DNA of 44,666 bases from an uncultured Clostridia bacterium (lineage in GTDB: Bacteria > Bacillota > Clostridia > UBA1381), in assembly GCA_934462945.1 (NCBI GenBank), contig CAKSJF010000007.1, positions 1 to 44,666 on the forward strand, given 5' to 3'. Numbering within the stretch: the first letter of the stretch is position 1; every line of letters begins with the position of its first letter. This document shows, in pieces, positions 1 through 7,734 of this stretch. Under the pieces are notes generated by a model that ran no database searches, was not told where the DNA came from, and saw nothing but the letters and a program-made list of their open reading frames with translations. Made by a program: the position numbers and the translations under genes.

Positions 1-58
1 CATAAAAAACTCATAGTTTCGTGAATATTTATTCACTGACAAGAACTCTGCACTGTTT

Positions 59-77
59 ATTTTTCAATGTACAATCT
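59..77 (+). repeat. 19-bp direct repeat, copy 1
   Basis: The sequence ATTTTTCAATGTACAATCT occurs here and again, identically, at 136-154, 77 bp further on. This copy forms the left arm of an imperfect hairpin ending near 92. The second copy is followed by a different hairpin. Confidence 0.8.
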
Positions 78-135
78 ATGATTGTGTATTGAAATCGACA
101 AAGCCAACTTCTTAAGTTTTTCAAAGGCTTTGTCC

Positions 136-154
136 ATTTTTCAATGTACAATCT
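136..154 (+). repeat. 19-bp direct repeat, copy 2
   Basis: Exact second copy of the 19-bp sequence at 59-77. It is followed directly by the perfect GGTTGC-ttta-GCAACC hairpin at 157-172. Confidence 0.8.
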
Positions 155-413
155 TTGGTTGCTTTAGCAACCTACTCTCTTTCGACAGCTTGATTATTAT
201 ATCACATTCATCAACGCTTGTCAAGGGTTTTTTCAAAACTTTTTTAAAAAGTTTTTCTGAGCTTTTCCCTCGCCGCCCTCTCATCAGGCGACTTATATAT
301 CATACTACATTTTTCCCCGTTTGTCAACAACTTATTTCGATTTTTTTATCATTTGTTAATTTTGACTACATAAAATTGGATAAAACACCATCCAGCACAG
401 CACTTCTTCCATA

Positions 414-518
414 TCAGACGCCCATAAACGTGTATGCAATACTCAAAGCAATCGGAATTATCATTGCAATTGCAACGCAGATACAAATAATTTTTTTCGT
501 TTTATCTGTGAATTTCAT
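414..518 (-). CDS. Small single-span membrane protein, hypothetical
   Basis: This is a 34-residue protein with a basic start (MKFTDKTKK) followed by one hydrophobic helix, about residues 10-31. It should sit in the membrane with its N-terminus in the cytoplasm. The frame stays open further upstream, but the ATG at 518 is preferred because AAAGGAAG lies about 10 bases before it. The start overlaps the last 17 bases of tadA, which suggests translational coupling and cotranscription at the end of the prmA-tadA cluster. I do not recognise a family and assign no function. The size, composition and ribosome binding site support a real gene. Confidence 0.6.
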   Translation of the reverse strand: MKFTDKTKKIICICVAIAMIIPIALSIAYTFMGV

Positions 519-1020
519 ACTGATATTTCTTCCTTTCTTCTTTTTTCTCCCAGCGCAGACGTCGGAAAAAGTCCTGGAGAATACCCCTTGATTCAATTTC
601 CAGCACACCGCCGGTTACTTCTACATCGTGACAAAACAAACCCTTTTCAAACAGATTGGTCACACTTCCGGCACAACCGGTTTTTTCATCATACGCGCCA
701 AAATACAATTTTTCAATTCTCGACTGAATAATTGCGCCGGCACACATCGGGCAGGGTTCCAGCGTGACATAGATTGAACAGCGCGGCAATCTCCAGCCAC
801 CCAGCCTTTTGCAAGCCTTTTCAATTGCGAGAATTTCCGCATGACAAAGGCTGTTTTTTCGTTTTTCCCGTTGATTATATGCTCTTGCAATAATTTTTCC
901 ATCCTGCACGATCACCGCACCGATCGGCGTTTCTCCTATCGCCTCTGCTTTGACCGCCTGCCTGAGCGCTGCACGCATAAAGCTTTCATTTCGGGCGGTT
1001 TCCTCATTATATTCATTCAT
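502..1020 (-). CDS. tadA: tRNA-specific adenosine deaminase TadA
   Basis: TadA deaminates the wobble adenosine (A34) of tRNA-Arg(ACG) to inosine in the cytoplasm. The 172-residue protein has the zinc-dependent deaminase signature: H60-A-E62, where H60 binds zinc and E62 is the proton shuttle, and PCPMC with C90 and C93 as the other ligands. Length fits bacterial TadA, with a basic tail of about 20 residues. The ATG overlaps the trmB stop by four bases, typical of coupled genes. The downstream small membrane protein overlaps its 3' end. The neighbours (trmB, rsmE, prmA) all modify tRNA or the ribosome, so this belongs to a translation-maintenance operon. The family call is secure. Confidence 0.95.
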   Translation of the reverse strand: MNEYNEETARNESFMRAALRQAVKAEAIGETPIGAVIVQDGKIIARAYNQREKRKNSLCHAEILAIEKACKRLGGWRLPRCSIYVTLEPCPMCAGAIIQSRIEKLYFGAYDEKTGCAGSVTNLFEKGLFCHDVEVTGGVLEIESRGILQDFFRRLRWEKKEERKKYQYEIHR

Positions 1021-1676
1021 CCTTCATCCACCACCCAGCCTAAATAAGCTGCCTCTAAACGGTAAATCGGCATTCCCTGTTCAGAGAATTTTTCTTCATA
1101 TTCGGTCATCACATTTCCCTCAAAATCAGAATTGTGCAGATCCAGCGTGATATTTCTCATCTTATAATTTTCCTCCGCAAAGGAATTGAGAGAAAATTCA
1201 AACAAGTCCCGGTTATCCGTTTTAAAGCAGATCCAGTTTCCGTTTTTCAGAATCTTCTTATATACATTTAAAAAATTCTTATGTGTCAGCCGACGCTTTG
1301 CCTGCTTTTTCTTTTTCCACGGATCGGAAAAGTTCAGATAAATCTGTTTTATTTCGTCAAATGCAAAATATTCCTCTAACCGCGCCGCATCACCAATCAC
1401 AAACAACACATTTTGAAGGTTTGTTTTCTGTGCCTTTTCCAATGCCAGCACCAGTACATCCGGGATCACATCCATAGCGATATAGTTGATATCCGGATTT
1501 TTTTCTGCCATGCCGACAATAAACTGTCCCTTTCCGCATCCGATTTCAATATGAATCGGATGATCGTTTCCAAACAACTCCTGCCAATTTCCCCGGTGTT
1601 CCTCCGGCTGTTTTATCCAACGTTCTGCACAAGCCTCCAGCCGCTTATCGCAGTTTTTCTTTTTCCTTACCCTCAT
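1017..1676 (-). CDS. trmB: tRNA (guanine-N7-)-methyltransferase TrmB
   Basis: TrmB makes m7G46 in the variable loop of tRNA using S-adenosylmethionine. The 219-residue protein shows the SAM-binding motif EIGCGKG (44-50), the substrate segment NFSDPWxKKxxxKRR (115-129) and the C-terminal T-x-Y-E-x-K-F block (191-197), all diagnostic of TrmB. The lysine-rich N-terminus probably contacts tRNA. The start codon directly abuts the rsmE stop and the stop overlaps tadA by four bases, so the three genes are almost certainly on one transcript. Confidence 0.95.
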   Translation of the reverse strand: MRVRKKKNCDKRLEACAERWIKQPEEHRGNWQELFGNDHPIHIEIGCGKGQFIVGMAEKNPDINYIAMDVIPDVLVLALEKAQKTNLQNVLFVIGDAARLEEYFAFDEIKQIYLNFSDPWKKKKQAKRRLTHKNFLNVYKKILKNGNWICFKTDNRDLFEFSLNSFAEENYKMRNITLDLHNSDFEGNVMTEYEEKFSEQGMPIYRLEAAYLGWVVDEG

Positions 1677-2441
1677 TCAGACCGTTTCTTCCTTTCCTTT
1701 GTTAATATCGCCTAATTCATACATCACCATTGCTAAAACTGCCTCTCCTGCCGTTTCGGTACGGAGAATCCGTTTTCCCAGGGTTACCGTCTGGATTCCG
1801 GCATTCCTGATCACCTCTGTTTCTGCCGGGTCAAATCCACCCTCCGGACCAATCAGAAACCCAACGCTATGTACTTCTTTTTTAGAAGTCAAAACCGACC
1901 GGAGGGTTTTCTGATCCTCGCATTCATATGGAACAAATGCCAAGTCCATGCCTTTTAACTCGTCTAACACCTCCGAAAGCGTCCGCGGCATATCAATTTT
2001 GGGAATCACGCCGCGCCCGGACTGCTTTGCCGCCTCCTCTGCAATCTTCTGCCAGCGTAAAACCTTTTTCTCCTCTGCTTTCCGGTTTTCCAGCTTTACC
2101 ACACACCGTGAAAGCGCACAGGGTACAATCCGGCATATGCCAAGTTCAGTCGTTTTCTGAATGATATAATCCATTTTTGCCGCCTTAGGGAGCGCCTGAT
2201 ACAGCGTGACCGTCAGATTCGACTCGGTGTCTGAATGCTTTTTGGAAAGCACACGGCACAAAATTTCCCGTTCTCCGATTACTTCGACTTCTGCTTCATA
2301 GTCGTAGCCGCAGCTGTCGCAAACCGTGATTTTCTCTCCCTCGCGAATCCGCAGAACCTTTTTTAAATGTGAAACGTCCTCCGTATCAATGACAATCTGT
2401 TCCTCCCGGATTTTTTCCGGCTCTACAAAAAATCGAGGCAT
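1677..2441 (-). CDS. rsmE: 16S rRNA (uracil(1498)-N(3))-methyltransferase RsmE
   Basis: RsmE methylates U1498 of 16S rRNA, near the decoding centre, after 30S assembly. The 254 residues match the family length. An N-terminal PUA-like RNA-binding domain (about 1-70) precedes a SPOUT-type knotted methyltransferase. The knot motifs are visible as FLIGPEGGF (195-203) and LGKRILRTETA (221-231). AAAGGGAG stands about 6 bases before the ATG, and only three bases separate the gene from the upstream flavoprotein. In many Firmicutes prmA and rsmE are adjacent; here the flavoprotein gene sits between them. Confidence 0.95.
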   Translation of the reverse strand: MPRFFVEPEKIREEQIVIDTEDVSHLKKVLRIREGEKITVCDSCGYDYEAEVEVIGEREILCRVLSKKHSDTESNLTVTLYQALPKAAKMDYIIQKTTELGICRIVPCALSRCVVKLENRKAEEKKVLRWQKIAEEAAKQSGRGVIPKIDMPRTLSEVLDELKGMDLAFVPYECEDQKTLRSVLTSKKEVHSVGFLIGPEGGFDPAETEVIRNAGIQTVTLGKRILRTETAGEAVLAMVMYELGDINKGKEETV

Positions 2442-2444
2442 GTC

Positions 2445-3530
2445 CTACTCCCTTTCCGAAAGCATTTCGCACATTCTTCCTGCCATGCTCTCTAAATCCT
2501 TTTTTACCTTTTCGTCCGGCGTGAAAATAGAACGGACGGCTCTTTGACAAATTTTTGTGCGCAGTCCCTGCAAATAATGCTCTGCTATACTGCATCCCTC
2601 GCCGCTCCATCCATAGCTCCCAAACACTCCAACCGGCTTTCGTGCCGCCGTTACCGCATGAATACCAAACAGCACAGAAAGCATGCGCGGCGAAGCATTT
2701 CTCTGCATAGTCGGGACGCCAAATAACCAACCGTCCGCAGCGGATAACGTCTCCAAAATTTCTTTCTCGCTCTGCTCTTTGCAGGAAACGCAGGCACAGG
2801 AAAGTCCGCGATCTTCTATTACGGATTTTAAAAACAATGCCATGTCCTCTGTTGCTCCATAGACAGAATCATAACAGATACACACATCCAGCTGTCTTTT
2901 TTCGGACTTCGGATAGGGAACTGCCGCCGTCTTGCTGCCATGTCCGGGATAGATCTGCTTGCTGCCATACCGGGCAATCGCCCGTTCCGCCGCAGAAAGA
3001 TATTCCGAAAAACTCTCCAAACGATTTCTATAATAGATAGTTTCTCCACCCGAAACTGAATACGCGCTTTTGTAATCAGCTGTAAAAACACATTGCTCTG
3101 AATCTAAAAAACATAGCATACTATCCGGCCAGCAAAGGTTTGGGGTGATTGCAAAATGCAGACAAGCGCCGCCTAACTCCAGTTCACTCTGATCCTTTGC
3201 CAAATGCTCACAAAAAGGTGTTGCGATCTGTTCCTTTAAATTACGCAAACCGGCAGATGCAGCAACCACCGTCAAATCCGAATTTCTTTGGAGCAGGACT
3301 TCCAGTGCACCCGTATAGCATGGCTCTGTCTGTAGGAAAACCACATAATCAAGCTGGGAACCCGGCATAATTTTTTCGATATTGTTTATCAGCGTTTCGG
3401 TATGTACCTTTGGAACGGTATGAATCAGACAGGATTTTTCTCCGCGCACCAAATAGGCAAGATAATTCTGCGGCTGCTCCGAATAAAGGCAGTCGCTCTC
3501 CTGCACTCCTACTTCAAATAGAACACTCAT
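2445..3530 (-). CDS. FprA-like flavoprotein with degenerate di-iron site
   Basis: The 361-residue protein has the two-domain layout of A-type flavoproteins (FprA, NO/O2 reductases): an N-terminal metallo-beta-lactamase-like domain (about 1-205) and a C-terminal flavodoxin domain (about 214-358). The flavodoxin part keeps the FMN-type segments CYDSVYGATEDMA (219-231) and GVFGSYGWSGE (301-311). In the first domain the canonical HxExDH ligand motif reads QTEPCY (67-72) and the usual HWPDSM reads CWPDSM (C133). Only E69, D152 and H197 look like retained ligands, so a normal di-iron centre is unlikely. ATG 3530 is chosen because GGGAG precedes it and prmA ends one base upstream. Oxygen or NO reduction is doubtful; a redox or structural role is possible. 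Confidence 0.8.
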   Translation of the reverse strand: MSVLFEVGVQESDCLYSEQPQNYLAYLVRGEKSCLIHTVPKVHTETLINNIEKIMPGSQLDYVVFLQTEPCYTGALEVLLQRNSDLTVVAASAGLRNLKEQIATPFCEHLAKDQSELELGGACLHFAITPNLCWPDSMLCFLDSEQCVFTADYKSAYSVSGGETIYYRNRLESFSEYLSAAERAIARYGSKQIYPGHGSKTAAVPYPKSEKRQLDVCICYDSVYGATEDMALFLKSVIEDRGLSCACVSCKEQSEKEILETLSAADGWLFGVPTMQRNASPRMLSVLFGIHAVTAARKPVGVFGSYGWSGEGCSIAEHYLQGLRTKICQRAVRSIFTPDEKVKKDLESMAGRMCEMLSERE

Positions 3531-3531
3531 T

Positions 3532-4506
3532 TTAATCTCCCAATCTGCATGTAATTGACGCCCAATCAGAACGCCGGCGCGTTTCCTCAATGACAAAGCC
3601 TGCCTGAGTCAACGCATTGGTGACATCCTCAATCCGGTCGCTGATAATCCCGGAAGTGATGAAAACACCGTTTTCTAAAAGCGCCTGCTTTGCCGTCGGG
3701 ATCAGACCAATAATCACATCTGCAACAATATTGGCAACCACAACCGGATATTTCTTTTGGAGAATTGTCGTTTTTAATGCTTCATCCGTCAGAATATTTC
3801 CTGCCATTGCATGGAATGTTTCCGGATTAATATGATTTCTTTCTGCATTTTCATAGGCAATCTGTACTGCATTGGGGTCAATATCAACCGCAAATGCTGA
3901 TTTTGCACCCAAAAGCAGGGAAATAATCGACAGGATTCCGCTGCCGCAGCCTAAATCCAGAATTTCATCTCCCGGCTTTACAACCTTTTCCAGACCCTCA
4001 ATACACAGCTGCGTGGTATCGTGCAGACCGGTTCCAAAGCTCATGCCGGGGTTGATGTTGAACACAATCCGGTCGGTTGGATCGGTCAGCTCCTCCCATT
4101 CCGGCTTAATCAGGATTTTTTCTCCTACCTTGGTCGGATGAAAATATTTTTTCCAGTTGTTTGCCCAATCCTCCTCCGAAAGGTTTCCCTGATCAAGCTC
4201 TAATCTGCCGAACTGCTTTTCGGAATCCCGTTCTTTTAACGCTGCAACCGCCGAGCGGATTTCGGACAGCATTTCATGTCCGCTTGCATTGTCGCTGACA
4301 TAAACCTTGACGCAGGTTTCCTTTGCCTTTTCCTTCAACAAATCCTCGTCAACATAATCCCAGCACTGCCGGTTTTCCTCTAAAAAACTTTTAAAATCCG
4401 CTTCATCCTCAATCTCAATTCCGGTAATTCCCAACTGATACAGAACACCGCAAAGCGGTTCTATTCCCAGAGATGAGGTATAAATTGTAATCTGAATCCA
4501 ATCCAT
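3532..4506 (-). CDS. prmA: Ribosomal protein L11 methyltransferase PrmA
   Basis: PrmA trimethylates ribosomal protein L11 using SAM. The 324-residue protein has an N-terminal substrate-recognition region (about 1-120), the family motif NPGMSFGTGLHDTT (152-165), the SAM-binding loop LDLGCGSG (183-190) and the active-site strand VVANIVADVI (256-265). Length is normal for Firmicutes. It is the first gene of the modification cluster that runs down to tadA; the flavoprotein follows after one base. A hairpin terminator upstream separates it from the dehydrogenase gene, so its promoter should lie in the roughly 50 bases between, though none is clear. Confidence 0.93.
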   Translation of the reverse strand: MDWIQITIYTSSLGIEPLCGVLYQLGITGIEIEDEADFKSFLEENRQCWDYVDEDLLKEKAKETCVKVYVSDNASGHEMLSEIRSAVAALKERDSEKQFGRLELDQGNLSEEDWANNWKKYFHPTKVGEKILIKPEWEELTDPTDRIVFNINPGMSFGTGLHDTTQLCIEGLEKVVKPGDEILDLGCGSGILSIISLLLGAKSAFAVDIDPNAVQIAYENAERNHINPETFHAMAGNILTDEALKTTILQKKYPVVVANIVADVIIGLIPTAKQALLENGVFITSGIISDRIEDVTNALTQAGFVIEETRRRSDWASITCRLGD

Positions 4507-4528
4507 GTTTTTTTCCTTTCCTACCGAT

Positions 4529-4554
4529 AAAAGGGACTGTAATCAGCCCCTTTT
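4529..4554 (-). terminator. Hairpin terminator after the short-chain dehydrogenase
   Basis: The arms AAAAGGG (4529-4535) and CCCTTTT (4548-4554) enclose a 12-base loop. Read on the minus strand, the hairpin begins a few bases after the dehydrogenase stop and its second arm ends in a run of T. This fits a rho-independent terminator before prmA. Confidence 0.55.
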
Positions 4555-4556
4555 CG

Positions 4557-5345
4557 TTATGGTTGTTTTCCAATATAGGCTAAAATTCCGCCGTCTACAT
4601 ACAAAACGTGTCCGTTTACGAAATTGGACGCGTCGGATGCTAAAAATACCGCCGGTCCCATCAGATCTTCCGTTGTACCCCAGCGTGCTGCCGGTGTCTT
4701 GGAAATGATAAAGCTGTTAAACGGATGTCCCTCTGTGCGAAGCGGTGCAGTTTGCGGTGTAGCAATATAGCCAGGACCAATGCCGTTGCACTGGATATTA
4801 TGCTCCCCATACTCAGAGCAGATATTCCGGGTCAGCATTTTGAGTCCGCCCTTCGCTGCTGCATACGCGGAAACCGTCTCCCGTCCTAACTCACTCATCA
4901 TAGAGCAGATGTTGATGATCTTGCCGTGTCCTTTTTTGATCATGCCCGGAATAACTGCCTTTGCGCAGATAAACGGAGCGTTTAAGTCCACGTCAATCAC
5001 CTGACGGAATTCCTCTGCTGTCATTTCACACATCGGAATCCGCTTAATGATTCCGGCATTATTCACTAAAATGTCAATTCCGCCTAAATCCTTTTCAATT
5101 TTCTGCACCATCTCCTGCACCTGCGCCTCGTCGCAAACGTTGCAGACATAGCCGTGCGCCTTGATTCCATCCTCCTGATAGGATGCAAGTCCCTTTTCCA
5201 CCAGCTCCGGCTTAATATCGCAAAATGCAATTTTTGCACCGGCGGACGCATATGCCTTTGCAATCGCATACCCGATTCCATAGGATGCGCCTGTGATCAG
5301 GGCAACTTTTCCCTCCAAGCTGAAGTCCTTTAAAATGTCCATCAT
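4557..5345 (-). CDS. Short-chain dehydrogenase, gluconate 5-dehydrogenase-like
   Basis: A 262-residue classical SDR with a Rossmann fold. It shows the cofactor motif TGASYGIG (18-25), NNAG (95-98) and the catalytic S148, Y161 and K165 (YxxxK). The start resembles clostridial proteins annotated as gluconate 5-dehydrogenase, which interconvert 5-keto-gluconate and gluconate with NAD(P)H; related enzymes act on other sugar acids or polyols, so substrate is uncertain. The frame extends upstream, but AAGGAAGG lies just before the tandem ATGs at 5345 and 5342, which fixes the start to one of these. It has its own sigma-A-type promoter and a terminator, so it is probably monocistronic. The GH110-like gene upstream hints at sugar metabolism. 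Confidence 0.85.
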   Translation of the reverse strand: MMDILKDFSLEGKVALITGASYGIGYAIAKAYASAGAKIAFCDIKPELVEKGLASYQEDGIKAHGYVCNVCDEAQVQEMVQKIEKDLGGIDILVNNAGIIKRIPMCEMTAEEFRQVIDVDLNAPFICAKAVIPGMIKKGHGKIINICSMMSELGRETVSAYAAAKGGLKMLTRNICSEYGEHNIQCNGIGPGYIATPQTAPLRTEGHPFNSFIISKTPAARWGTTEDLMGPAVFLASDASNFVNGHVLYVDGGILAYIGKQP

Positions 5346-5385
5346 GTTCCTTCCTTTGCATATGTATTTCCTACCACCTGGTTTT

Positions 5386-5414
5386 ATTCTAACATAAATA
5401 AACAACATTTTCAA
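5386..5414 (-). promoter_or_regulatory. Promoter of the short-chain dehydrogenase
   Basis: On the minus strand there is TTGAAA (5409-5414), a 17-bp spacer and TAGAAT (5386-5391). This is close to the sigma-A consensus and lies about 40 bases before the dehydrogenase start. Confidence 0.7.
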
Positions 5415-5434
5415 GAACTTTTTTATAGATCGGG

Positions 5435-7057
5435 CTAATTCACCTTTAATTCTGTTTTTACTTCCGTTTTTCTCTCAATTTCACAATTGTCTGCCTCCAC
5501 ACTTCCGCAGTTGACAAGCTCTAATTTCATTTTTTTACCGAATGCGTTCTTGTTGCCTAAGAATACAATTCCATCTGCATAGCCGCCGGTGATCGGAGTT
5601 TCGGAATCAAATTCGTTGTTCAAAACTTTAATATTTTTATGATAATACGGCTCTTTTTCCGTTGGCATCACTTCGCTTGTGATGGAGATTTTCGCATGAT
5701 CCGTTTTAAATTTGCAGTTTTCAATTGTTAAATCTGTGATCGGACCGGATTCAAACCAATAGGACGCATCTCCCGAAAGCAGGATTTCCAGTTCATCCTC
5801 ACAATTTGACATCACAAACTTTCCGCGCGACTGAAAACGCAAATGCGAATTGGCATTTCCCATAATACAATTTTCAATCGTTACATCACAATTACAGCTC
5901 ATATTTTCAATCAGATCCCCGCTTTGATGCTCCTGGCAAGGACGGTCAAGTGTGAATTTTCTCATATTCTTATCCACATTCTCCACTTTTTCAATTACAT
6001 ATTCCGCTGCTTTTTCCAAGGTTGCACCCTTATATACCGCAATGGTATCGCCAGGCTTGTATAAATTCCGAACCTGTACTTCGCAGGAGGCAAGATTGGA
6101 ATACAAAACATTTCCGCAAACATGATCCACTGTACGGAAATTGCTGTGGATATTAATCGCATCATCAATCATCCCACGAAAAACGCTGTTTTTAATTTCA
6201 AATTTACCGCTTGTACCAAAGGTATGTACTGCATCTGCCGCATTGCTCACAATAAAAGGAGATCCGTTGACGTTATCAAAGATCACATGATCCAGCGCAA
6301 TATTTTCTGTCCGGTGCGCATAAATTCCCATCCCGAAACCGCATAATACGCGATAGTTTTCAACGGAGACATTTTTAGAATCAATCATGAATACACTGGA
6401 AAGATTTCTCGGCTCATGCGTCACCACAAGCTTTCTTCCCGGCTGATAAAAATCCGGAATTCTGCCGGTTAGAATAACATATTCGCCCTCCTGTCTGACT
6501 TTATACGAATCTACCGGAAACGGGCGCGGATCCTCAACATACGGCTCTCCGATTTTTCCGAGATGCAGACCGCAGCCCTTTCCGGTTTCTGCGTCAAATA
6601 CCTGGTGGAAATGTCCTGCGCAGTTTAGTTCTGTATTTTCCCATGTTTCGGAGCAGGGGATCAGCTTGCGATCCTCAATCCGGTAAGTACAGCCTTCATT
6701 TGCTTTCAGTTTCACAAAGTCTGCACCTGTTTCGAGAATCGTAAACTCGGTAAACGGCGGACGGTCGTAGGTGACCTTGCAGTTTTTAATTGTAATATTT
6801 TCTGCATGATCCAACAGAAACGGCTGAATTTTCCCATGCAGCACGATTGTTGCACCGCCAAAATCCAAAGTAATATTTTTTTGATCCTTGATCACAAGAA
6901 ACGCATCAAACTCCGGCTCCGATTTGCCGCGCTGCGGAATATACCGATCATCCGACAGTCTGACCGTATCCTTTTGATAGACATGATAAATTTTTTCTTC
7001 TGCAATATATTCTGTATTACTTTCCATTGCAGTTCCGATTTCAAATCTTTTTTTCAT
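5435..7057 (-). CDS. Right-handed beta-helix protein, GH110-like
   Basis: A 540-residue protein with many short beta-helix turns (repeating N-x-T/S-I-x-N-C patterns). The segment ADAVH (274-278) followed by DDAINIH (298-304) closely resembles the active-site region of GH110 alpha-1,3-galactosidases. GH110 enzymes remove terminal alpha-1,3-galactose; this member could act on another alpha-linked sugar. No signal peptide is visible, so it should be cytoplasmic and act on imported oligosaccharides. AGAGG stands 9 bases before the ATG. Only two bases separate it from the DUF2344 gene, and no terminator intervenes, so it appears to be the tail gene of the scpA-scpB operon, an unusual place for a glycosidase. 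Confidence 0.7.
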   Translation of the reverse strand: MKKRFEIGTAMESNTEYIAEEKIYHVYQKDTVRLSDDRYIPQRGKSEPEFDAFLVIKDQKNITLDFGGATIVLHGKIQPFLLDHAENITIKNCKVTYDRPPFTEFTILETGADFVKLKANEGCTYRIEDRKLIPCSETWENTELNCAGHFHQVFDAETGKGCGLHLGKIGEPYVEDPRPFPVDSYKVRQEGEYVILTGRIPDFYQPGRKLVVTHEPRNLSSVFMIDSKNVSVENYRVLCGFGMGIYAHRTENIALDHVIFDNVNGSPFIVSNAADAVHTFGTSGKFEIKNSVFRGMIDDAINIHSNFRTVDHVCGNVLYSNLASCEVQVRNLYKPGDTIAVYKGATLEKAAEYVIEKVENVDKNMRKFTLDRPCQEHQSGDLIENMSCNCDVTIENCIMGNANSHLRFQSRGKFVMSNCEDELEILLSGDASYWFESGPITDLTIENCKFKTDHAKISITSEVMPTEKEPYYHKNIKVLNNEFDSETPITGGYADGIVFLGNKNAFGKKMKLELVNCGSVEADNCEIERKTEVKTELKVN

Positions 7058-7059
7058 AC

Positions 7060-7734
7060 CTAATTTCCTCTCTTTTTTAGATATTCTATATCCCCTGCCA
7101 ACATCGCATTCCGGTGTACCATGAAAAATTCCGGAGAAAATCCGTCGATATATTTTTCCATTGCCTCAATTACGGTATCCGGCTTTAGATTATACTGATT
7201 TCCTGCCGAAACGCACATGGAAACCGTACAGAACCGATCATTTTCTTCCATCAGTTTCATCCAGAAAATATGCGGACGAATGTCCGATTCCCGGACACCG
7301 CTTTTGGATTTCTTCATCACCAAAAGTGATTCATTCTGCAAAAACTGCTCTAAATCCAGCGAGATTGCCTGCTTTTTTTCTATCTCCACTGTATAGACAG
7401 CGCGGTCAAGCTTTGCAAAATCTGGCTTTTTCCCCTCTGCCTTTGCCGCTGCAACAATCCGAAACCCATCCGGCAGGGCGCGGTTTAGCGCATCGGTCAG
7501 TTCCTGTTCGGTATATTCTCCCTCAAAACCGATTTTCATTAATTCGCCGTCCGCAGTTACCCCAACCGAAAGCGGCATGGCAACTGTCATAATCGGATGC
7601 GGATTAAACCCTTGGGAAAAAGACATGGGAAGTCCGGAACGGCGGACAGCACGGTGGAACATCCGCACAAAATCCAGATGCGAGATATAGCGCACTCTTG
7701 CATCCCGGCTGTATTTTAAAACATAATTACTCAT
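7060..7734 (-). CDS. DUF2344 / TIGR03936 family protein
   Basis: A 224-residue protein of the DUF2344 family (TIGR03936), whose members are found next to, or fused with, the TIGR03960 radical SAM protein. The N-terminus carries the family segments RVRYISHLDF and FSQGFNPHP. The biochemical function is not established; the constant pairing suggests a joint role with the radical SAM partner, perhaps in modifying RNA or protein. The start at 7734 is chosen because GGGGG lies just upstream; the longer open frame only reads through the end of the partner gene. It overlaps the radical SAM gene by 8 bases, indicating translational coupling. Confidence 0.85.
   Translation of the reverse strand: MSNYVLKYSRDARVRYISHLDFVRMFHRAVRRSGLPMSFSQGFNPHPIMTVAMPLSVGVTADGELMKIGFEGEYTEQELTDALNRALPDGFRIVAAAKAEGKKPDFAKLDRAVYTVEIEKKQAISLDLEQFLQNESLLVMKKSKSGVRESDIRPHIFWMKLMEENDRFCTVSMCVSAGNQYNLKPDTVIEAMEKYIDGFSPEFFMVHRNAMLAGDIEYLKKRGN

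Larger units (their letters stand above)
1..413. other. Non-coding AT-rich region with nested stem-loops
   Basis: No convincing gene lies here. An open frame on the plus strand crosses it but has no ribosome binding site, is low in complexity and runs into the real genes on the other strand. The stretch holds several inverted repeats. One is an imperfect hairpin at about 64-92. Another has arms GACAAAGCC (97-105) and GGCTTTGTC (126-134), with an inner AACTT/AAGTT pair. A third is GGTTGC-ttta-GCAACC (157-172), and there is an AT palindrome around 235-256. A 19-bp sequence occurs twice. AT-rich flanks of this kind often border rRNA operons in Clostridia, but no rRNA sequence is visible, so that link is a guess. 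Confidence 0.6.

Noticed and set aside
82..591. A plus-strand open frame of 169 codons at the left edge
   Set aside because: It has no ribosome binding site, is rich in Phe, Ile, Leu and Ser as expected from AT-rich antisense DNA, and overlaps the small membrane protein and the end of tadA on the other strand.
2445..3530. Frameshift or sequence error as the cause of the missing metal ligands
   Set aside because: The frame is continuous, the retained D152 and H197 keep their spacing, and the flavodoxin domain follows normally.
5435..7057. Pectate lyase or polygalacturonase identity for the beta-helix protein
   Set aside because: The ADAVH plus DDAINIH pattern fits GH110 better, and the typical GH28 motifs NTD and GHG are not seen.
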